This document shows positions 20,825 to 33,926 of a DNA stretch of 39,146 nucleotides, in pieces. This stretch comes from Campylobacterota bacterium. GTDB lineage: Bacteria > Campylobacterota > Campylobacteria > Campylobacterales > JAADDX01. The notes beneath the pieces were generated by a model. It saw only the letters and a program-made list of their open reading frames with translations. It was not told where the DNA came from and ran no database searches. How positions within the stretch are numbered: the stretch's first letter is position 1; every line of letters begins with the position of its first letter. The stretch covers positions 1 to 39,146 of the forward strand of contig JAADDX010000088.1 of assembly GCA_013153685.1 (NCBI GenBank), read 5' to 3'. The position numbers were made by a program, and so were the translations under genes.

Positions 20825-21459
20825 AGGCTCATAATCTCTCTTATCAATTCGACTATCCGTTATTTCACAATATTTCCATCGAAGTCAATCCAAAAGAGAA
20901 AGTTGCAATTGTTGGAGTAAGTGGTAGCGGCAAATCTACATTACTTCATATTCTATCGACGTTCTTACCACCAAAGAGTGGAAAGGTTTATCTGTTTGAT
21001 CAAGATATATACACACTCAAACCTCAACAACTTATTAAAATTAGAAGACATCAAATCGGGATTATTTTTCAGTTTCATTATCTCTTTAAGGGATTTTTGG
21101 CTTATGATAACTTGATGGTAGCAAGCTTATTGGCAAATACGAATATAGATCAAAAACTCCTAAAAAGACTAAATATCTCGCACATACTACACAAAAACGT
21201 AGCCACATTAAGTGGTGGTGAACAACAAAGAGTCAGTATTGCACGCGTGCTAAGCAAACAACCCAAAATTATTTTTGCTGATGAGGCTACTGGAAATCTA
21301 GATAGCGGTATGGCAGATGAGGTGATGGAGGTGCTAAGTGAATATTGCGATATGAATAATGCTAGTTTGGTGATGGTCACCCATGATGATAGAGTAGCAC
21401 ATAAATGTGATAAAATATATAGGCTTCAAGACCATGAATTACGCAGCATTACTAACTGA
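20818..21459 (+). CDS. ABC transporter ATP-binding protein (LolD/MacB-type)
   Basis: TTG start: MIKAHNLSYQF; Walker A GVSGSGKST; LSGGEQQRVSIARVLSKQPKIIFADEATGNLD. Confidence 0.93.
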   Translation: MIKAHNLSYQFDYPLFHNISIEVNPKEKVAIVGVSGSGKSTLLHILSTFLPPKSGKVYLFDQDIYTLKPQQLIKIRRHQIGIIFQFHYLFKGFLAYDNLMVASLLANTNIDQKLLKRLNISHILHKNVATLSGGEQQRVSIARVLSKQPKIIFADEATGNLDSGMADEVMEVLSEYCDMNNASLVMVTHDDRVAHKCDKIYRLQDHELRSITN

Positions 21460-22198
21460 CCAAAATGTAGTTACGTTTTTTTTGTTATTTATCCGATGGA
21501 GTGCTTTGTTGGCTTTTTTGCCAGTGTTTAATTACACTACAATACCCATGAACATCAAAGTAGCTTTTGCGATGTGGTTTACGTTTATCACATTTCCACT
21601 CGTGCCTTTAGTACAATTTCCTATTACTACAGATCGCGTGATATTGGCTGTATTAAATGAAGTTACCTTTGGGTTTTTTACCGGAATTGCTTTGCAGATG
21701 GTATTTATGATATTGCAATTTGCCGGACAGTTAGTAGCCTTTGTGATGGGTCTTACGATGGCTAACATTGTTGATCCTTCTACCGGTATGCAAACACCTG
21801 TGACTTCTCAAATATTCAATATTATCGCACTTACGGTATTTTTGGCTGCGGATGGACATCATTTGATGTTGTTATTAGTAGCCAAATCTCTTCATTCGAT
21901 GCCCTTTGGGGAATTTTTTGATATGCAACACATGGGTGATTATCTATTTGCGGAGATGAAAAAATTCTTTACGTTAGGATTATCTTTAGCATTTCCAATA
22001 TTGTCCATTTCCTTGCTTAGTGATATTATTTTTGGAATGATTATGAAAAGCATGCCTCAATTCAACTTACTAGTAATCGGATTTCCTATCAAAATAGGAT
22101 TAAGTATAGCGGTGTTGATTACTATACTTAGCAGTATGATGTTTATGTTCAAAAAAGAAATATTGCATACCATACAAGTCTTAAGCTCTTTTATCTAA
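21434..22198 (+). CDS. fliR: Flagellar biosynthetic protein FliR
   Basis: FliR-like TM pattern, IVDPSTGMQTPVTSQIFNIIALTVFLAADGHH; start ATG 21434 overlaps the ABC gene. Confidence 0.88.
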   Translation: MNYAALLTDQNVVTFFLLFIRWSALLAFLPVFNYTTIPMNIKVAFAMWFTFITFPLVPLVQFPITTDRVILAVLNEVTFGFFTGIALQMVFMILQFAGQLVAFVMGLTMANIVDPSTGMQTPVTSQIFNIIALTVFLAADGHHLMLLLVAKSLHSMPFGEFFDMQHMGDYLFAEMKKFFTLGLSLAFPILSISLLSDIIFGMIMKSMPQFNLLVIGFPIKIGLSIAVLITILSSMMFMFKKEILHTIQVLSSFI

Positions 22199-22625
22199 TC
22201 CTCTTAATAGACGAATTGGATAATTTAAATATCTGAGATGGCGTATCTTCAAAATATCCTCTTTTATCATACACCCACACATCCGCATTATCAATTGCAA
22301 ATTGTTTATCGAATTTGTGTGCACTTTTGTTTGCACTGCTTGAATACATCCATTTGAATTTGTCTAGAAATTCTTTGTGGATTGGATGAGTGATGAGTCT
22401 GTATGCTTGATTGTTAATGATATACGTATTTGTATCTGGAGTTAATCTCACCCTTCTTTTGTGTTTATTAGGCACACGTGCAAATAAGGAAATATGATTG
22501 ACTACCTTGACGAATTTTTTGTGAGGCGGTCTTTGTTTGATACGATTGAGTTTATCTAGATTTTGAGACAAAAAGCCAACTGTGGTATTTGTCTGCACCA
22601 AATACACCAAATCAGCTCTCAACAT
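22191..22625 (-). CDS. Sua5/YciO/YrdC-like domain protein
   Basis: LVYLVQTNTTVGFLSQN...KLNRIKQRPPHKKFVKVV...SSSANKSAHKFD. Confidence 0.65.
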   Translation of the reverse strand: MLRADLVYLVQTNTTVGFLSQNLDKLNRIKQRPPHKKFVKVVNHISLFARVPNKHKRRVRLTPDTNTYIINNQAYRLITHPIHKEFLDKFKWMYSSSANKSAHKFDKQFAIDNADVWVYDKRGYFEDTPSQIFKLSNSSIKRIR

Positions 22626-23805
22626 ACTCCTCCACTATATACTTTGCAAAAGGCATACTACTAGTAAACGCCGGACTAACCGCATTTAATACATGCACCG
22701 TATCCTCATCCGCCTCCACTACAAAATCTTGCAACAATTCTAAAGTGCGTGTATTAAGTAGCTGTGCCCTAATACCTGGTTTGCTACGTTGAGTAAATCC
22801 ACTTTTGTCGATATGCTTAAGCATCTTTGCTGCTAAATTAATAAAATACGGCTTATAATATTTCTTCATTTCCTCATAAGCCAAATCTCTAAATCCAAAT
22901 GAATTTGTAACAAATAATTTGAGTTCGTATTTTACAATTTCCATAAACTCATCGAATCTAAAATTCGATAATCCTTGATAATTTTCACGCCAAAACGCCG
23001 GAATAGCTGTTGGTCCTATTTTGATCGTATCATCAACACTCACAGTATAATGCACTCCCAAAAATGGATTTTTAAGGTTTGGGACTGGATAGACGTTGGT
23101 CGTAACTGGTCTATCATCTTTGGTGTACTTAAGATAAATCCCCTTAAAAGGGATAATAGTATAGTCTTGTGCATAACCAAAATCCTTGGCTATTTTATCA
23201 GCATAAAGTCCAGCAGCATTAATAATCTTATGTGCCCTTAATCTATTTTTCTTGCTAGTGAGGATTTCATTGTGATGTAAATTGGCATTATACCCCTCAT
23301 CAAATCGAAATTCCACACCTTTAGCACTCAAATCTTTTTTGAGAAACTGTAAAATTTCCAATGGATTAATCGTAGCGGTATTTGGCGAAAATAAAGCTTT
23401 TTTGTAAGTTTTGATATTGGGATACATCTCCTCAAGCTCATCTTGACTAATCAACCTTACATCCACCTTATTGGTAATTCCCCTTTTATACAACTCCTCC
23501 AATCCTGCAAGATCTTGCTCTCCTTGGGCTATTACTACTTTTTTGCATTTATTAATAGAGAGATTATTTGCTTGAGCAAATTCATGCCACCACAAACAAC
23601 CATCTCTTGTGAATTTGGCTTTGAGTGAATCGGCATTGTAATAAAACCCTGCATGTAATACACCACTATTGCGTCCGCTGCTATGATAACCTACATCACT
23701 TTCCTTTTCTAAAACAACAACTCTTTTATGCGGATACTTCTCTATCAAAACTTTCGCAATACTTAGTCCTATAATGCCCGCACCAATGATAATATAATCA
23801 TACAT
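22612..23805 (-). CDS. lhgO: FAD-dependent L-2-hydroxyglutarate oxidase/dehydrogenase-like
   Basis: YDYIIIGAGIIGLSIAKVL; YHSSGRNSGVLHAGFYY; KPGIRAQL. Confidence 0.85.
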   Translation of the reverse strand: MYDYIIIGAGIIGLSIAKVLIEKYPHKRVVVLEKESDVGYHSSGRNSGVLHAGFYYNADSLKAKFTRDGCLWWHEFAQANNLSINKCKKVVIAQGEQDLAGLEELYKRGITNKVDVRLISQDELEEMYPNIKTYKKALFSPNTATINPLEILQFLKKDLSAKGVEFRFDEGYNANLHHNEILTSKKNRLRAHKIINAAGLYADKIAKDFGYAQDYTIIPFKGIYLKYTKDDRPVTTNVYPVPNLKNPFLGVHYTVSVDDTIKIGPTAIPAFWRENYQGLSNFRFDEFMEIVKYELKLFVTNSFGFRDLAYEEMKKYYKPYFINLAAKMLKHIDKSGFTQRSKPGIRAQLLNTRTLELLQDFVVEADEDTVHVLNAVSPAFTSSMPFAKYIVEEYVES

Positions 23806-23808
23806 TCA

Positions 23809-24981
23809 TCACTCCACTTCCTGTAATGCCGCTTTGAGAGATGCAAAACCTTTATCAATTTCCTCTTTGGTAATAGTAAGTGGCGGCAAAAATCTAATAG
23901 AACTTCTACCGGCTTTTAGCACCAATACATGATGTTTATGAGATAATTTGTAAATTGCTTCTTGTGTTTGGTCATCCTTACATCTAAGTGCTCTCATCAT
24001 CCCAATACCGGCAACTTCCGTAAATAAATGTCTAAACTCTTCAAACACCTCTACAAGCTTTTGATGGAAATATTCAAAGACACTATCCATTTGTGTTTGT
24101 TTATATTGACTTAAGATATCACACACCTCACATCCAGCAGCACTTGAGAGATAATTTCCACCAAAGGTTGAACCATGATCACCAGCTTTTAATACATCTA
24201 GTGTAGTCAATATAGCACCTATTGGCACACCGCCTCCAAGTCCTTTTGCTAATGTGATGATATCTGGTTGGATATTGTATAGATTACTAGCTAGAAATTC
24301 ACCGGTACGATATACCCCAGTTTGCACTTCATCAACAATTAATAATATATCATGTTGTTTGAGATATCTATGCAAAGCTTGCACTTCTCCTTTATCAAAA
24401 GGATATACACCCCCCTCTCCTTGGATAAGCTCAATCATAACTGCAACTGTCTTATCATCTATTTTGTTATAAATATCAGCAATATCATCAGCATACACAA
24501 ATCCATCTGGATAAGGAGAGAAATAACTCGCATGCATTTTTTCCTGACCGGTAGCTTTTACGGTAGTAATGGTTCGCCCATGAAACGAATTTTGCAAAGT
24601 GATAACTTTGTATCTCTTAATCTCGCCATTTACTTCTCCATATTTTCTAGCAATTTTAATAGCACCTTCATTCGCTTCAGCTCCACTATTGGCAAAAAAG
24701 CATTTCCCTTCAATACCGCTTAATTGAGCGATTTTATAAGCTAATTGTGCTTGTGGCTGAATGTAGTAAAGATTGGAGATATGAATAATACTACTTGCTT
24801 GTTTGCAAATCACATTGGCTAATCTTTCGTTGGCATGCCCTACGCTAACTACCCCTATTCCACTGGTAAAATCTATATATTCTTGCTCTTGTTCATCAAA
24901 CAAAGTAGCATTTTTTCCTCTTGTAAAATTGATATAATTTCTATTGTATGTAGGCAAAACATATTGTTTATCCAAATGCAT
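23809..24981 (-). CDS. argD: Acetylornithine aminotransferase
   Basis: ANSGAEANEGAIKIARKYG; SFHGRT; LLIVDEVQTGVYRTG; TLAKGLGGGVPIGA. Confidence 0.92.
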   Translation of the reverse strand: MHLDKQYVLPTYNRNYINFTRGKNATLFDEQEQEYIDFTSGIGVVSVGHANERLANVICKQASSIIHISNLYYIQPQAQLAYKIAQLSGIEGKCFFANSGAEANEGAIKIARKYGEVNGEIKRYKVITLQNSFHGRTITTVKATGQEKMHASYFSPYPDGFVYADDIADIYNKIDDKTVAVMIELIQGEGGVYPFDKGEVQALHRYLKQHDILLIVDEVQTGVYRTGEFLASNLYNIQPDIITLAKGLGGGVPIGAILTTLDVLKAGDHGSTFGGNYLSSAAGCEVCDILSQYKQTQMDSVFEYFHQKLVEVFEEFRHLFTEVAGIGMMRALRCKDDQTQEAIYKLSHKHHVLVLKAGRSSIRFLPPLTITKEEIDKGFASLKAALQEVE

Positions 24982-25030
24982 TCTAAATCCTTCTTTTTAG
25001 ATGTATTTTATCAAATTTTAACAAAATTTA

Positions 25031-25675
25031 CTATTTATCGTCCGCTTTTGTAGTGAAATTGATAGTAGAAGTGAGGTTATTGAGCTTAGATACATCTATC
25101 CTAGAGAGATTCTCTAAAAAAAGATGCAATTTATCTTGCGGCAAGTTAGTCGCAATCACGCTATAGCTTAGCTGGTGATTATGTACAACAATTTGTATTT
25201 TGATAAAATCACCATCATCCGTCTCCACACTATTCCACACTCTAGTTAATTCACTTTGCATATAGTCAATATCTTTTGTTTCACCAGAAGTGCTGGATAC
25301 TTTGAGTGTAGTTTTGAGTTTGGAGAGTATTTTTTTGACTTCATCTAGATTGTTATGACCGATTTGTTTGGTCATATTTTTACGTTTTTTATGTTTGATT
25401 TTGGTAGTTTTTATTTGGTCACTCACAGTGGAAAATATATCATCAAACTTAATATCTTCTCCACCTTGTGAAAATTCATCAGCTGTTTTTGCGATTTTCT
25501 TTTGTTGGGTTTTCTTGATGGTAATATTTTTACTAACAGTTGGAGATATTATTGCTTGGTGAATATATACTACTTGGGGTTTGGTGTGTTTTTGATTAGT
25601 AATAAGATAAACAAAAAAAAATACTATAGCCGCATAAATCACACTACTTAACAAAAAAGAGAGCAATAACCTCAT
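25031..25675 (-). CDS. TolA/TonB-like periplasm-spanning protein
   Basis: N-terminal TM, Lys-rich linker, C-terminal domain; downstream of exbB/exbD. Confidence 0.65.
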   Translation of the reverse strand: MRLLLSFLLSSVIYAAIVFFFVYLITNQKHTKPQVVYIHQAIISPTVSKNITIKKTQQKKIAKTADEFSQGGEDIKFDDIFSTVSDQIKTTKIKHKKRKNMTKQIGHNNLDEVKKILSKLKTTLKVSSTSGETKDIDYMQSELTRVWNSVETDDGDFIKIQIVVHNHQLSYSVIATNLPQDKLHLFLENLSRIDVSKLNNLTSTINFTTKADDK

Positions 25676-26052
25676 TTTGTCAGTAATCCTATCTGCGTAA
25701 ATCCTAATTTTACCACTCCGGCATACACTCGCATAAAAATCTTATAAGGGATACTTTTATCACAAGCGATATACACAAGCGAATTTTTGTCATAATTTCC
25801 ATATTCCAAATTAAAATTTTCCAAGAAATGTTGGAGGGTGTATTGTTTTTTGTTGATAATTACTTTTGCATCTTTTGTAATAGTAATATTGATGGCTGCT
25901 TTTTGGATAGCTTTTGTAGTTTTGCTACCATTTGGCAGATTCACGTTTTTTTCTTGATATGTAGTAGCAGTAACACTCACCATCAAAATAGCAAGCAACA
26001 CAAGCATAATATCCACAAATGGGGTAATATTGAGATCCGGTTTTTTAATCAT
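25672..26052 (-). CDS. exbD: ExbD/TolR-family biopolymer transport protein
   Basis: LNITPFVDIMLVLLAILMV. Confidence 0.9.
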   Translation of the reverse strand: MIKKPDLNITPFVDIMLVLLAILMVSVTATTYQEKNVNLPNGSKTTKAIQKAAINITITKDAKVIINKKQYTLQHFLENFNLEYGNYDKNSLVYIACDKSIPYKIFMRVYAGVVKLGFTQIGLLTK

Positions 26053-26602
26053 TTATAATAAAATCTCTTTGCATTTTCAAAATTGAGATTAGATCCTCAT
26101 ATTTACTTACCAAAATCTGATGGAAAGAGTAAGCCGGAATAGCTACCAAAATCCCTATCGCAGTCGCTACTAGAGCCTCACTAATAGCAGGTGCTACAAG
26201 GGATAAAGAAGTGTTATTCCCCATATGAGAAAAAGCTATCAAAATAGATACCACAGTCCCAAACAACCCTATAAAAGGTGAAGTAGATGAGACGATAGCA
26301 AGAAATGTAAGACCTTTTTTAGCTTCTTTTTTGGCTGCTTCTACACACGCATTTAAGACAGTTTTATCTATTTTTTCTACTCTTTCTTTGCACGAATTAA
26401 GAGATGATTCACCCGATAGGACACCGCCCATCAATAATGCATTCAAGCTACTATTTTCTCTTTTGATCCAACCATTAATAGAAAACAATCTATAAAAGAA
26501 TACAAAAAACACAAAAAACAAATAAAGAAGCAACCAACCAATTACACTCAGTGTAATTGGATTTGCTAGATATTGATATTTAGATAATATTTCGGGCAGC
26601 AC
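26045..26602 (-). CDS. exbB: ExbB/TolQ-family MotA-like proton channel
   Basis: GLTFLAIVSSTSPFIGLFGTVVSILIAF...ISEALVATAIGILVAIPA; probable GTG start at 26602 overlapping the atpC end. Confidence 0.8.
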   Translation of the reverse strand: MLPEILSKYQYLANPITLSVIGWLLLYLFFVFFVFFYRLFSINGWIKRENSSLNALLMGGVLSGESSLNSCKERVEKIDKTVLNACVEAAKKEAKKGLTFLAIVSSTSPFIGLFGTVVSILIAFSHMGNNTSLSLVAPAISEALVATAIGILVAIPAYSFHQILVSKYEDLISILKMQRDFIIND

Positions 26603-26960
26603 TTTCAATTTTCCCTTCAGTATAAGCAAGAGCTTGACTTGATTCGGCAAAGTCAGCCATAAGTTTTTTAGCTTTTTGGATAGCGTCTGCAATATCATGC
26701 CCTTGTGAATTTGATAAAGGCACAGCTTCATCTACTATCATCGTAATTTTCTCTGGAGATACTTCTACATATCCCCAATTAATCGCTATCAACTCCTCAC
26801 CGCCATCTTTTTTGATATCCACTACTCCCGCTTTGAGAGTAGAAACCAATGGAGCGTGCCCTTCAAGTACACCAAATTCTCCATCTTCTCCCGGTAAAGT
26901 AACTTCTTGTACTTCACCTTCGTAAATTTTCCCTAAGGGAGCTACAACTTCAAGTTTCAT
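26580..26960 (-). CDS. atpC: ATP synthase epsilon subunit
   Basis: MKLEVVAPLGKIYEGEVQEVTLPGEDGEFGVLEGHAPLVS. Confidence 0.95.
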   Translation of the reverse strand: MKLEVVAPLGKIYEGEVQEVTLPGEDGEFGVLEGHAPLVSTLKAGVVDIKKDGGEELIAINWGYVEVSPEKITMIVDEAVPLSNSQGHDIADAIQKAKKLMADFAESSQALAYTEGKIESAARNII

Positions 26961-26975
26961 TTTAAACCCCCTAAA

Positions 26976-29263
<2,288 letters not shown>

Positions 29264-29272
29264 CTTCTAACC

Positions 29273-30778
29273 TTATGCACTGAATTGACTTTTGAAATCC
29301 TCTAACGCCGCTTTTAATTTATTTTCAATTTCATCATCAATTTTTTGTTTAGTTCTAATACCCTCTAAAATTTCCGGATATTTAGCTTCGATAAACGGAT
29401 AAAGTTCCGCTTCAAATTTAGTCACTGCCGTTACCGGAATGTCATCTAAATATCCGTTTGCTCCAGCATAGATAATTACCACTTGATTTTCAATTGGTAA
29501 TGGTTGATAAGGTGGTTGTTTTAATACTTCAACCATTCTTTGTCCACGCTCTAATTGTTTTCTACTTGCTTCGTCTAAATCAGATGCAAATTGAGCAAAC
29601 GCTTCAAGTTCTCTATATTGTGCTAAGTCAAGTCTTAGCGTACCGGCTACTTGTTTAGTTGCTTTGATTTGTGCTGCACCACCAACTCTTGATACAGAAA
29701 TACCCACGTTAATCGCCGGTCTTAAACCTTTGTTAAATAGTCCTGTTTCTAGGAAAATTTGCCCATCCGTAATAGAAATTACGTTTGTTGGAATATATGC
29801 CGATACATCCCCAGCTTTAGTTTCAATAATAGGTAAAGCAGTTAAACTTCCCGCACCTTTTTCATCACTAAGTTTTGCTGCTCTCTCAAGAAGTCTACTG
29901 TGTAGATAGAATACATCCCCTGGATAAGCTTCTCTTCCTGGAGGTCTTCTAAGGATTAGAGACATTTCTCTATAAGCATCAGCTTGTTTTGTCAAGTCAT
30001 CATAGATAATTAAACCATGTTTTCCATTGTCTCTAAAATATTCACCCATTGTTACACCAGTATAAGGTGCTAAGAATTTAAGTGAAGCCGCTTCAGATGC
30101 ACTTGCATTTACAACGATTGTATAGTCCATCGCTCCGTGTTCTTCTAAAACTCTTACGATATTAGCAACTGTTGATTGTTTTTGTCCTATTGCTACATAG
30201 ATACAAATTACATCTTGCCCTTTTTGATTGATAATAGTATCGATTGCAACAGTAGTTTTACCTGTTTGTCTATCACCGATAATAAGCTCTCTTTGTCCTC
30301 TTCCGATTGGAACAAGTGCATCAATTGCTTTGATACCTGTTTGAAGAGGTTCATGAACTGATTTTCTATCCATGATTCCAGGAGCTTTTTCTTCTACATA
30401 TCTGTATTCAGTTGCTTGGATTTCCCCTTTGTTATCAATCGGCTCACCAAGTGCATTTACAACTCTTCCAACCAACGCTTCACCAACCGGCACACTCAAA
30501 AGCTTTCCAAGTCTTTTAACTGTGCTTCCTTCGGTAATCTCAGTTCCTTTACCAAGCACAACTACACCAACGCTATCAGCTTCAAGATTAAGTGCTAATC
30601 CTTTCTCACCTGTTTCAAACTCAACCATCTCACCGGCCATTACGTTTGTAAGACCATAAACTTTTGCAATACCGTCTGCACTATAAATTACTTTCCCAAC
30701 CTCTTTTACATCAACTTCTAAATTAAAGTTTTCGATTCTTTCTTTTATAATTGATGTGATCTCAGCATATCCAGCCAC
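29273..30778 (-). CDS. atpA: ATP synthase alpha subunit
   Basis: [46 protein letters not shown]. Confidence 0.99.
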   Translation of the reverse strand: MAGYAEITSIIKERIENFNLEVDVKEVGKVIYSADGIAKVYGLTNVMAGEMVEFETGEKGLALNLEADSVGVVVLGKGTEITEGSTVKRLGKLLSVPVGEALVGRVVNALGEPIDNKGEIQATEYRYVEEKAPGIMDRKSVHEPLQTGIKAIDALVPIGRGQRELIIGDRQTGKTTVAIDTIINQKGQDVICIYVAIGQKQSTVANIVRVLEEHGAMDYTIVVNASASEAASLKFLAPYTGVTMGEYFRDNGKHGLIIYDDLTKQADAYREMSLILRRPPGREAYPGDVFYLHSRLLERAAKLSDEKGAGSLTALPIIETKAGDVSAYIPTNVISITDGQIFLETGLFNKGLRPAINVGISVSRVGGAAQIKATKQVAGTLRLDLAQYRELEAFAQFASDLDEASRKQLERGQRMVEVLKQPPYQPLPIENQVVIIYAGANGYLDDIPVTAVTKFEAELYPFIEAKYPEILEGIRTKQKIDDEIENKLKAALEDFKSQFSA

Positions 30779-30794
30779 TCAATACTCCTTTTGT

Positions 30795-31316
30795 TTAGAT
30801 TGCTCTTATGATATTTTGAATTAATCTATTTTTGATATCTTCTTCATATAATGCAATTTCTACATTCAATGAATCAACATATACTTGAACACCACTTCTG
30901 TCTGTAAGTTTTTGCTCAAGTGTAATATTTTTGTTAAATTTTTTCGATAGCTTGTCTTCTATCTCAGCGATTTTACTCTCAGCCAACGCTTCATGAGAAT
31001 AAACATACCCTTTGTAATTACCGGTAATATCAGCAATCGCATCTTTTAATAGCGATAGTAACTCCGGTAATTGTGATAATCTTTTGTTCGCTGCTAACAA
31101 TTTTAGTAAATTAACCGCTTTTTGGTCTTTGATTCCCAAAGATTCTACCAAAAATTCAACTTTTTTATCACCACTAATCAACGGTGAAGAGATAATTAGC
31201 TTATACTTATCGTCTTTGGCTACTTGCGTAATAGCCGCTAATTGATTGTAAATCTCTTCTAAATGTTCTTTTGTCGTTGTTTGAATTAGTGCTTTTACGT
31301 ATTTTTTGATACTCAT
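30795..31316 (-). CDS. atpH: ATP synthase delta subunit
   Basis: Position between atpA and atpF, OSCP-like sequence. Confidence 0.88.
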   Translation of the reverse strand: MSIKKYVKALIQTTTKEHLEEIYNQLAAITQVAKDDKYKLIISSPLISGDKKVEFLVESLGIKDQKAVNLLKLLAANKRLSQLPELLSLLKDAIADITGNYKGYVYSHEALAESKIAEIEDKLSKKFNKNITLEQKLTDRSGVQVYVDSLNVEIALYEEDIKNRLIQNIIRAI

Positions 31317-31822
31317 TATCCAACCTTTTTAGCTACAATATTAGCAACTTCTTCGCTTGATAAATGCACATCTTTTAGTAATGTTTCAAGATAAGCTTTT
31401 ACCACTTCTCTTTTGGCAAGGCTTTCTTCATAAGCCATTTGCTCTTTTAGATTTTTATTTAAGATTTCCACTTCCTCTTTTGCTTGTGCGATGATGTGAG
31501 ACTTAATAAGCTCCGCTTCTTTTGTAGCTGTTTTGATGATATCCTCAGCTTTTTTATGAGCCAATTCAACTTCTTTTTTTAGTGCTTCTTTGTGTGCTCT
31601 ACTTTGTTTTAATTTCTCCTCTACTTCCGTAAAGGCATCCGCGATTTCTTTGCTTCTATTAGCATAAAAATCTTTCACTTTATCCGCCAATAGATACCAC
31701 AAAATACCCGCAAAAATGACAAAGTTTATCACTCTTGGTATAAAATCAGTGTCACTTAATGCTACATGTTCGTTTGCAAAAAGTCCCACAAACAATACCG
31801 CTAACGCTACTATCTTTTTCAT
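31316..31822 (-). CDS. atpF: ATP synthase b subunit
   Basis: FVIFAGILWYLLADKVKDFYANRSKEI, coiled coil. Confidence 0.93.
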   Translation of the reverse strand: MKKIVALAVLFVGLFANEHVALSDTDFIPRVINFVIFAGILWYLLADKVKDFYANRSKEIADAFTEVEEKLKQSRAHKEALKKEVELAHKKAEDIIKTATKEAELIKSHIIAQAKEEVEILNKNLKEQMAYEESLAKREVVKAYLETLLKDVHLSSEEVANIVAKKVG

Positions 31823-32244
31823 GCTATTCCTTTTAATTTAGATGATAGCATATCTTTCAACTCTTGTGCTTGTTCTTGTAAAGAGTTTGCTAACTCACCT
31901 TTTTTGCTTTCAAGTTCCGCATAAAACGCCTCTTTTTGTTTATCCATCTCACTCATAGCTTCTTGGATAATCTTCGCCGCTTCGGCTTTGGCTTCATCAC
32001 TTGCAGCTTTTTTAATCTTCGCCGCTTCGGCTTTAGCATTTGCTAAGATATTAGCAATCTCAGCTTCATATCTTTTTGCTTCGTCATCATTGCTTGAAGC
32101 AGCTTTTCTCTCAGCTTCTAATTTCGCATCCCTTTGTTCCATGAATGTTAACAACGGTTTGAATAACATCATGTTGAGCAAAATTAGAGTTATCAAAAAT
32201 ATAGCCGCTTCGATCAGCATTACAACTACATTAATGTCTAACAT
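31819..32244 (-). CDS. atpF': ATP synthase b' subunit
   Basis: LNMMLFKPLLTFMEQRDAKLE, Ala-rich coiled coil. Confidence 0.93.
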   Translation of the reverse strand: MLDINVVVMLIEAAIFLITLILLNMMLFKPLLTFMEQRDAKLEAERKAASSNDDEAKRYEAEIANILANAKAEAAKIKKAASDEAKAEAAKIIQEAMSEMDKQKEAFYAELESKKGELANSLQEQAQELKDMLSSKLKGIA

Positions 32245-32298
32245 CTATACTCCTTTACATATTTATGAAATTTTAACAAACTTTTTATTGAATTTAGC

Positions 32299-33138
32299 TT
32301 AAATCTTAAAAATTTTTTGAATTTTTTTCAAATCGTTGCTTGAGGTAACATTTATGACGATGGAATTATTATCTTTACTTATATTTAAGTCATATTTGTC
32401 TTGGATTTCATCTACCAATTCATCTAGGCTTAGATTTTTTAGGACTTTTTTTTGGGGTTGTTTTTTTGGCTGGGGTTGTTTGTATGTTTTGACTAATTGT
32501 TCTACATCTCTAGCGGATAATTTCTGTCCAATAATCGTATCGACTATTTTTTTTTGGGTTTGTTCATCCAAATTTACCAGGCTTTTAGCATGTCCTAACG
32601 TAATCTTATCTTCAGCCAATTTCTCCTTAGCATAATCAGATAATTTTAAAACACGCAAAATATTCGTGATATAACTTCTGCTTTTTGAGAGAATATTTGC
32701 TACTTCTTCGTGCGTATATGAATGTTCTTGAATTAATTCATACAAAGATGTAGCTAAATCCAATACATTCAAATCCTCTCTTTGTAAATTTTCTACAATT
32801 GCATACTCTCTTAATCTAGACAGATCAAAATCCACTATTAACGCTTTGATTTTATCATACCCCAACATCTGACATGCTCTAAGTCGTCTCTCGCCAGCTA
32901 TTAAAATATAATCATCATCCTTTACTACCAAAATAGGTTGCATCAAGCCTTGTTGTTGGATAGAATTTGCCAATTCTTGCAGTGACTCATCATCAAAATG
33001 TTTACGCGGCTGATATGGATTGGGTACGATTTTGGAAATTTCAATTTCCTTAATAACATCTACGTTTTTTGATATATCTTTGATATAACTCTCCTCAACA
33101 TCCCCCAAAATTGCTTCTAATCCTCTTCCTAACGCCAT
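32299..33138 (-). CDS. parB: Chromosome partitioning protein ParB
   Basis: IVPNPYQPRKHFDDESLQELANSIQQQGLMQPI; GERRLRACQMLG. Confidence 0.96.
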   Translation of the reverse strand: MALGRGLEAILGDVEESYIKDISKNVDVIKEIEISKIVPNPYQPRKHFDDESLQELANSIQQQGLMQPILVVKDDDYILIAGERRLRACQMLGYDKIKALIVDFDLSRLREYAIVENLQREDLNVLDLATSLYELIQEHSYTHEEVANILSKSRSYITNILRVLKLSDYAKEKLAEDKITLGHAKSLVNLDEQTQKKIVDTIIGQKLSARDVEQLVKTYKQPQPKKQPQKKVLKNLSLDELVDEIQDKYDLNISKDNNSIVINVTSSNDLKKIQKIFKI

Positions 33139-33926
33139 TATTTCTCTCCTAAGATTGTTTTTGCTAGTTTTTGATATGCTATCGCACCCTTGCTTTTGAT
33201 ATCATACAATGCTACTGGTTTACCAAAACTTGGTGCTTCTGCTAATCTCACATTACGAGGAATTACTAAATACCTTTTTTTGTTATCTTCCTCTTCTGTA
33301 AACATAATACTACTAAAATGCCTTACCAAATCCGATAATACTTGTTTTGATAAATTATTTTGTGAGGTATACATCGTAGGAATGATACCTCTTATAGACA
33401 ATCTAGAATTTTTGGTTTTGGTGACTAATTTGATCGTATTTAATAACTGTGCCAACCCTTCTAATGCATAAAATTCACACTGAATTGGAATAATCACGCT
33501 ATCACTTGTACACAGTGCATTGATAGTGATACTTCCGAGTGCCGGCGGGGAATCGATGATAATATAGTCATACTCGTCTTTAATACTTTGTAAGACTTTC
33601 TTTAAGACAAATTCCTTATCTTCAAAGTTTTCAAGCTCTTTTTCTACCGCTACAAGCCCAATATTAGATGGCAACAAATCTAATGTTTCTATGGTGGTCT
33701 TTAGGATGACTTCTTCTACGTTTTTTGCACCTATTAATGCATGATAGATGTTAAACTCGTAATCACTTTTATAAAATCCCAGCGAACTCGTAGCGTTTGC
33801 TTGAGGGTCAAAATCTATCAACAACACCCTTTGTTCCGCAATCGCCAGTGCAGCAGCCAAATTCACAGCAGTGGTTGTCTTACCAACCCCTCCTTTTTGA
33901 TTTGCAATTGTAATTATCTCTTTCAT
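33138..33926 (-). CDS. parA: Chromosome partitioning ATPase ParA/Soj
   Basis: IITIANQKGGVGKTTTAVNLAAAL. Confidence 0.97.
   Translation of the reverse strand: MKEIITIANQKGGVGKTTTAVNLAAALAIAEQRVLLIDFDPQANATSSLGFYKSDYEFNIYHALIGAKNVEEVILKTTIETLDLLPSNIGLVAVEKELENFEDKEFVLKKVLQSIKDEYDYIIIDSPPALGSITINALCTSDSVIIPIQCEFYALEGLAQLLNTIKLVTKTKNSRLSIRGIIPTMYTSQNNLSKQVLSDLVRHFSSIMFTEEEDNKKRYLVIPRNVRLAEAPSFGKPVALYDIKSKGAIAYQKLAKTILGEK

Noticed and set aside
32299-33926. Canonical parS site near parAB
   Set aside because: No TGTTTCACGTGAAACA-like sequence seen in this window; absence elsewhere cannot be judged.
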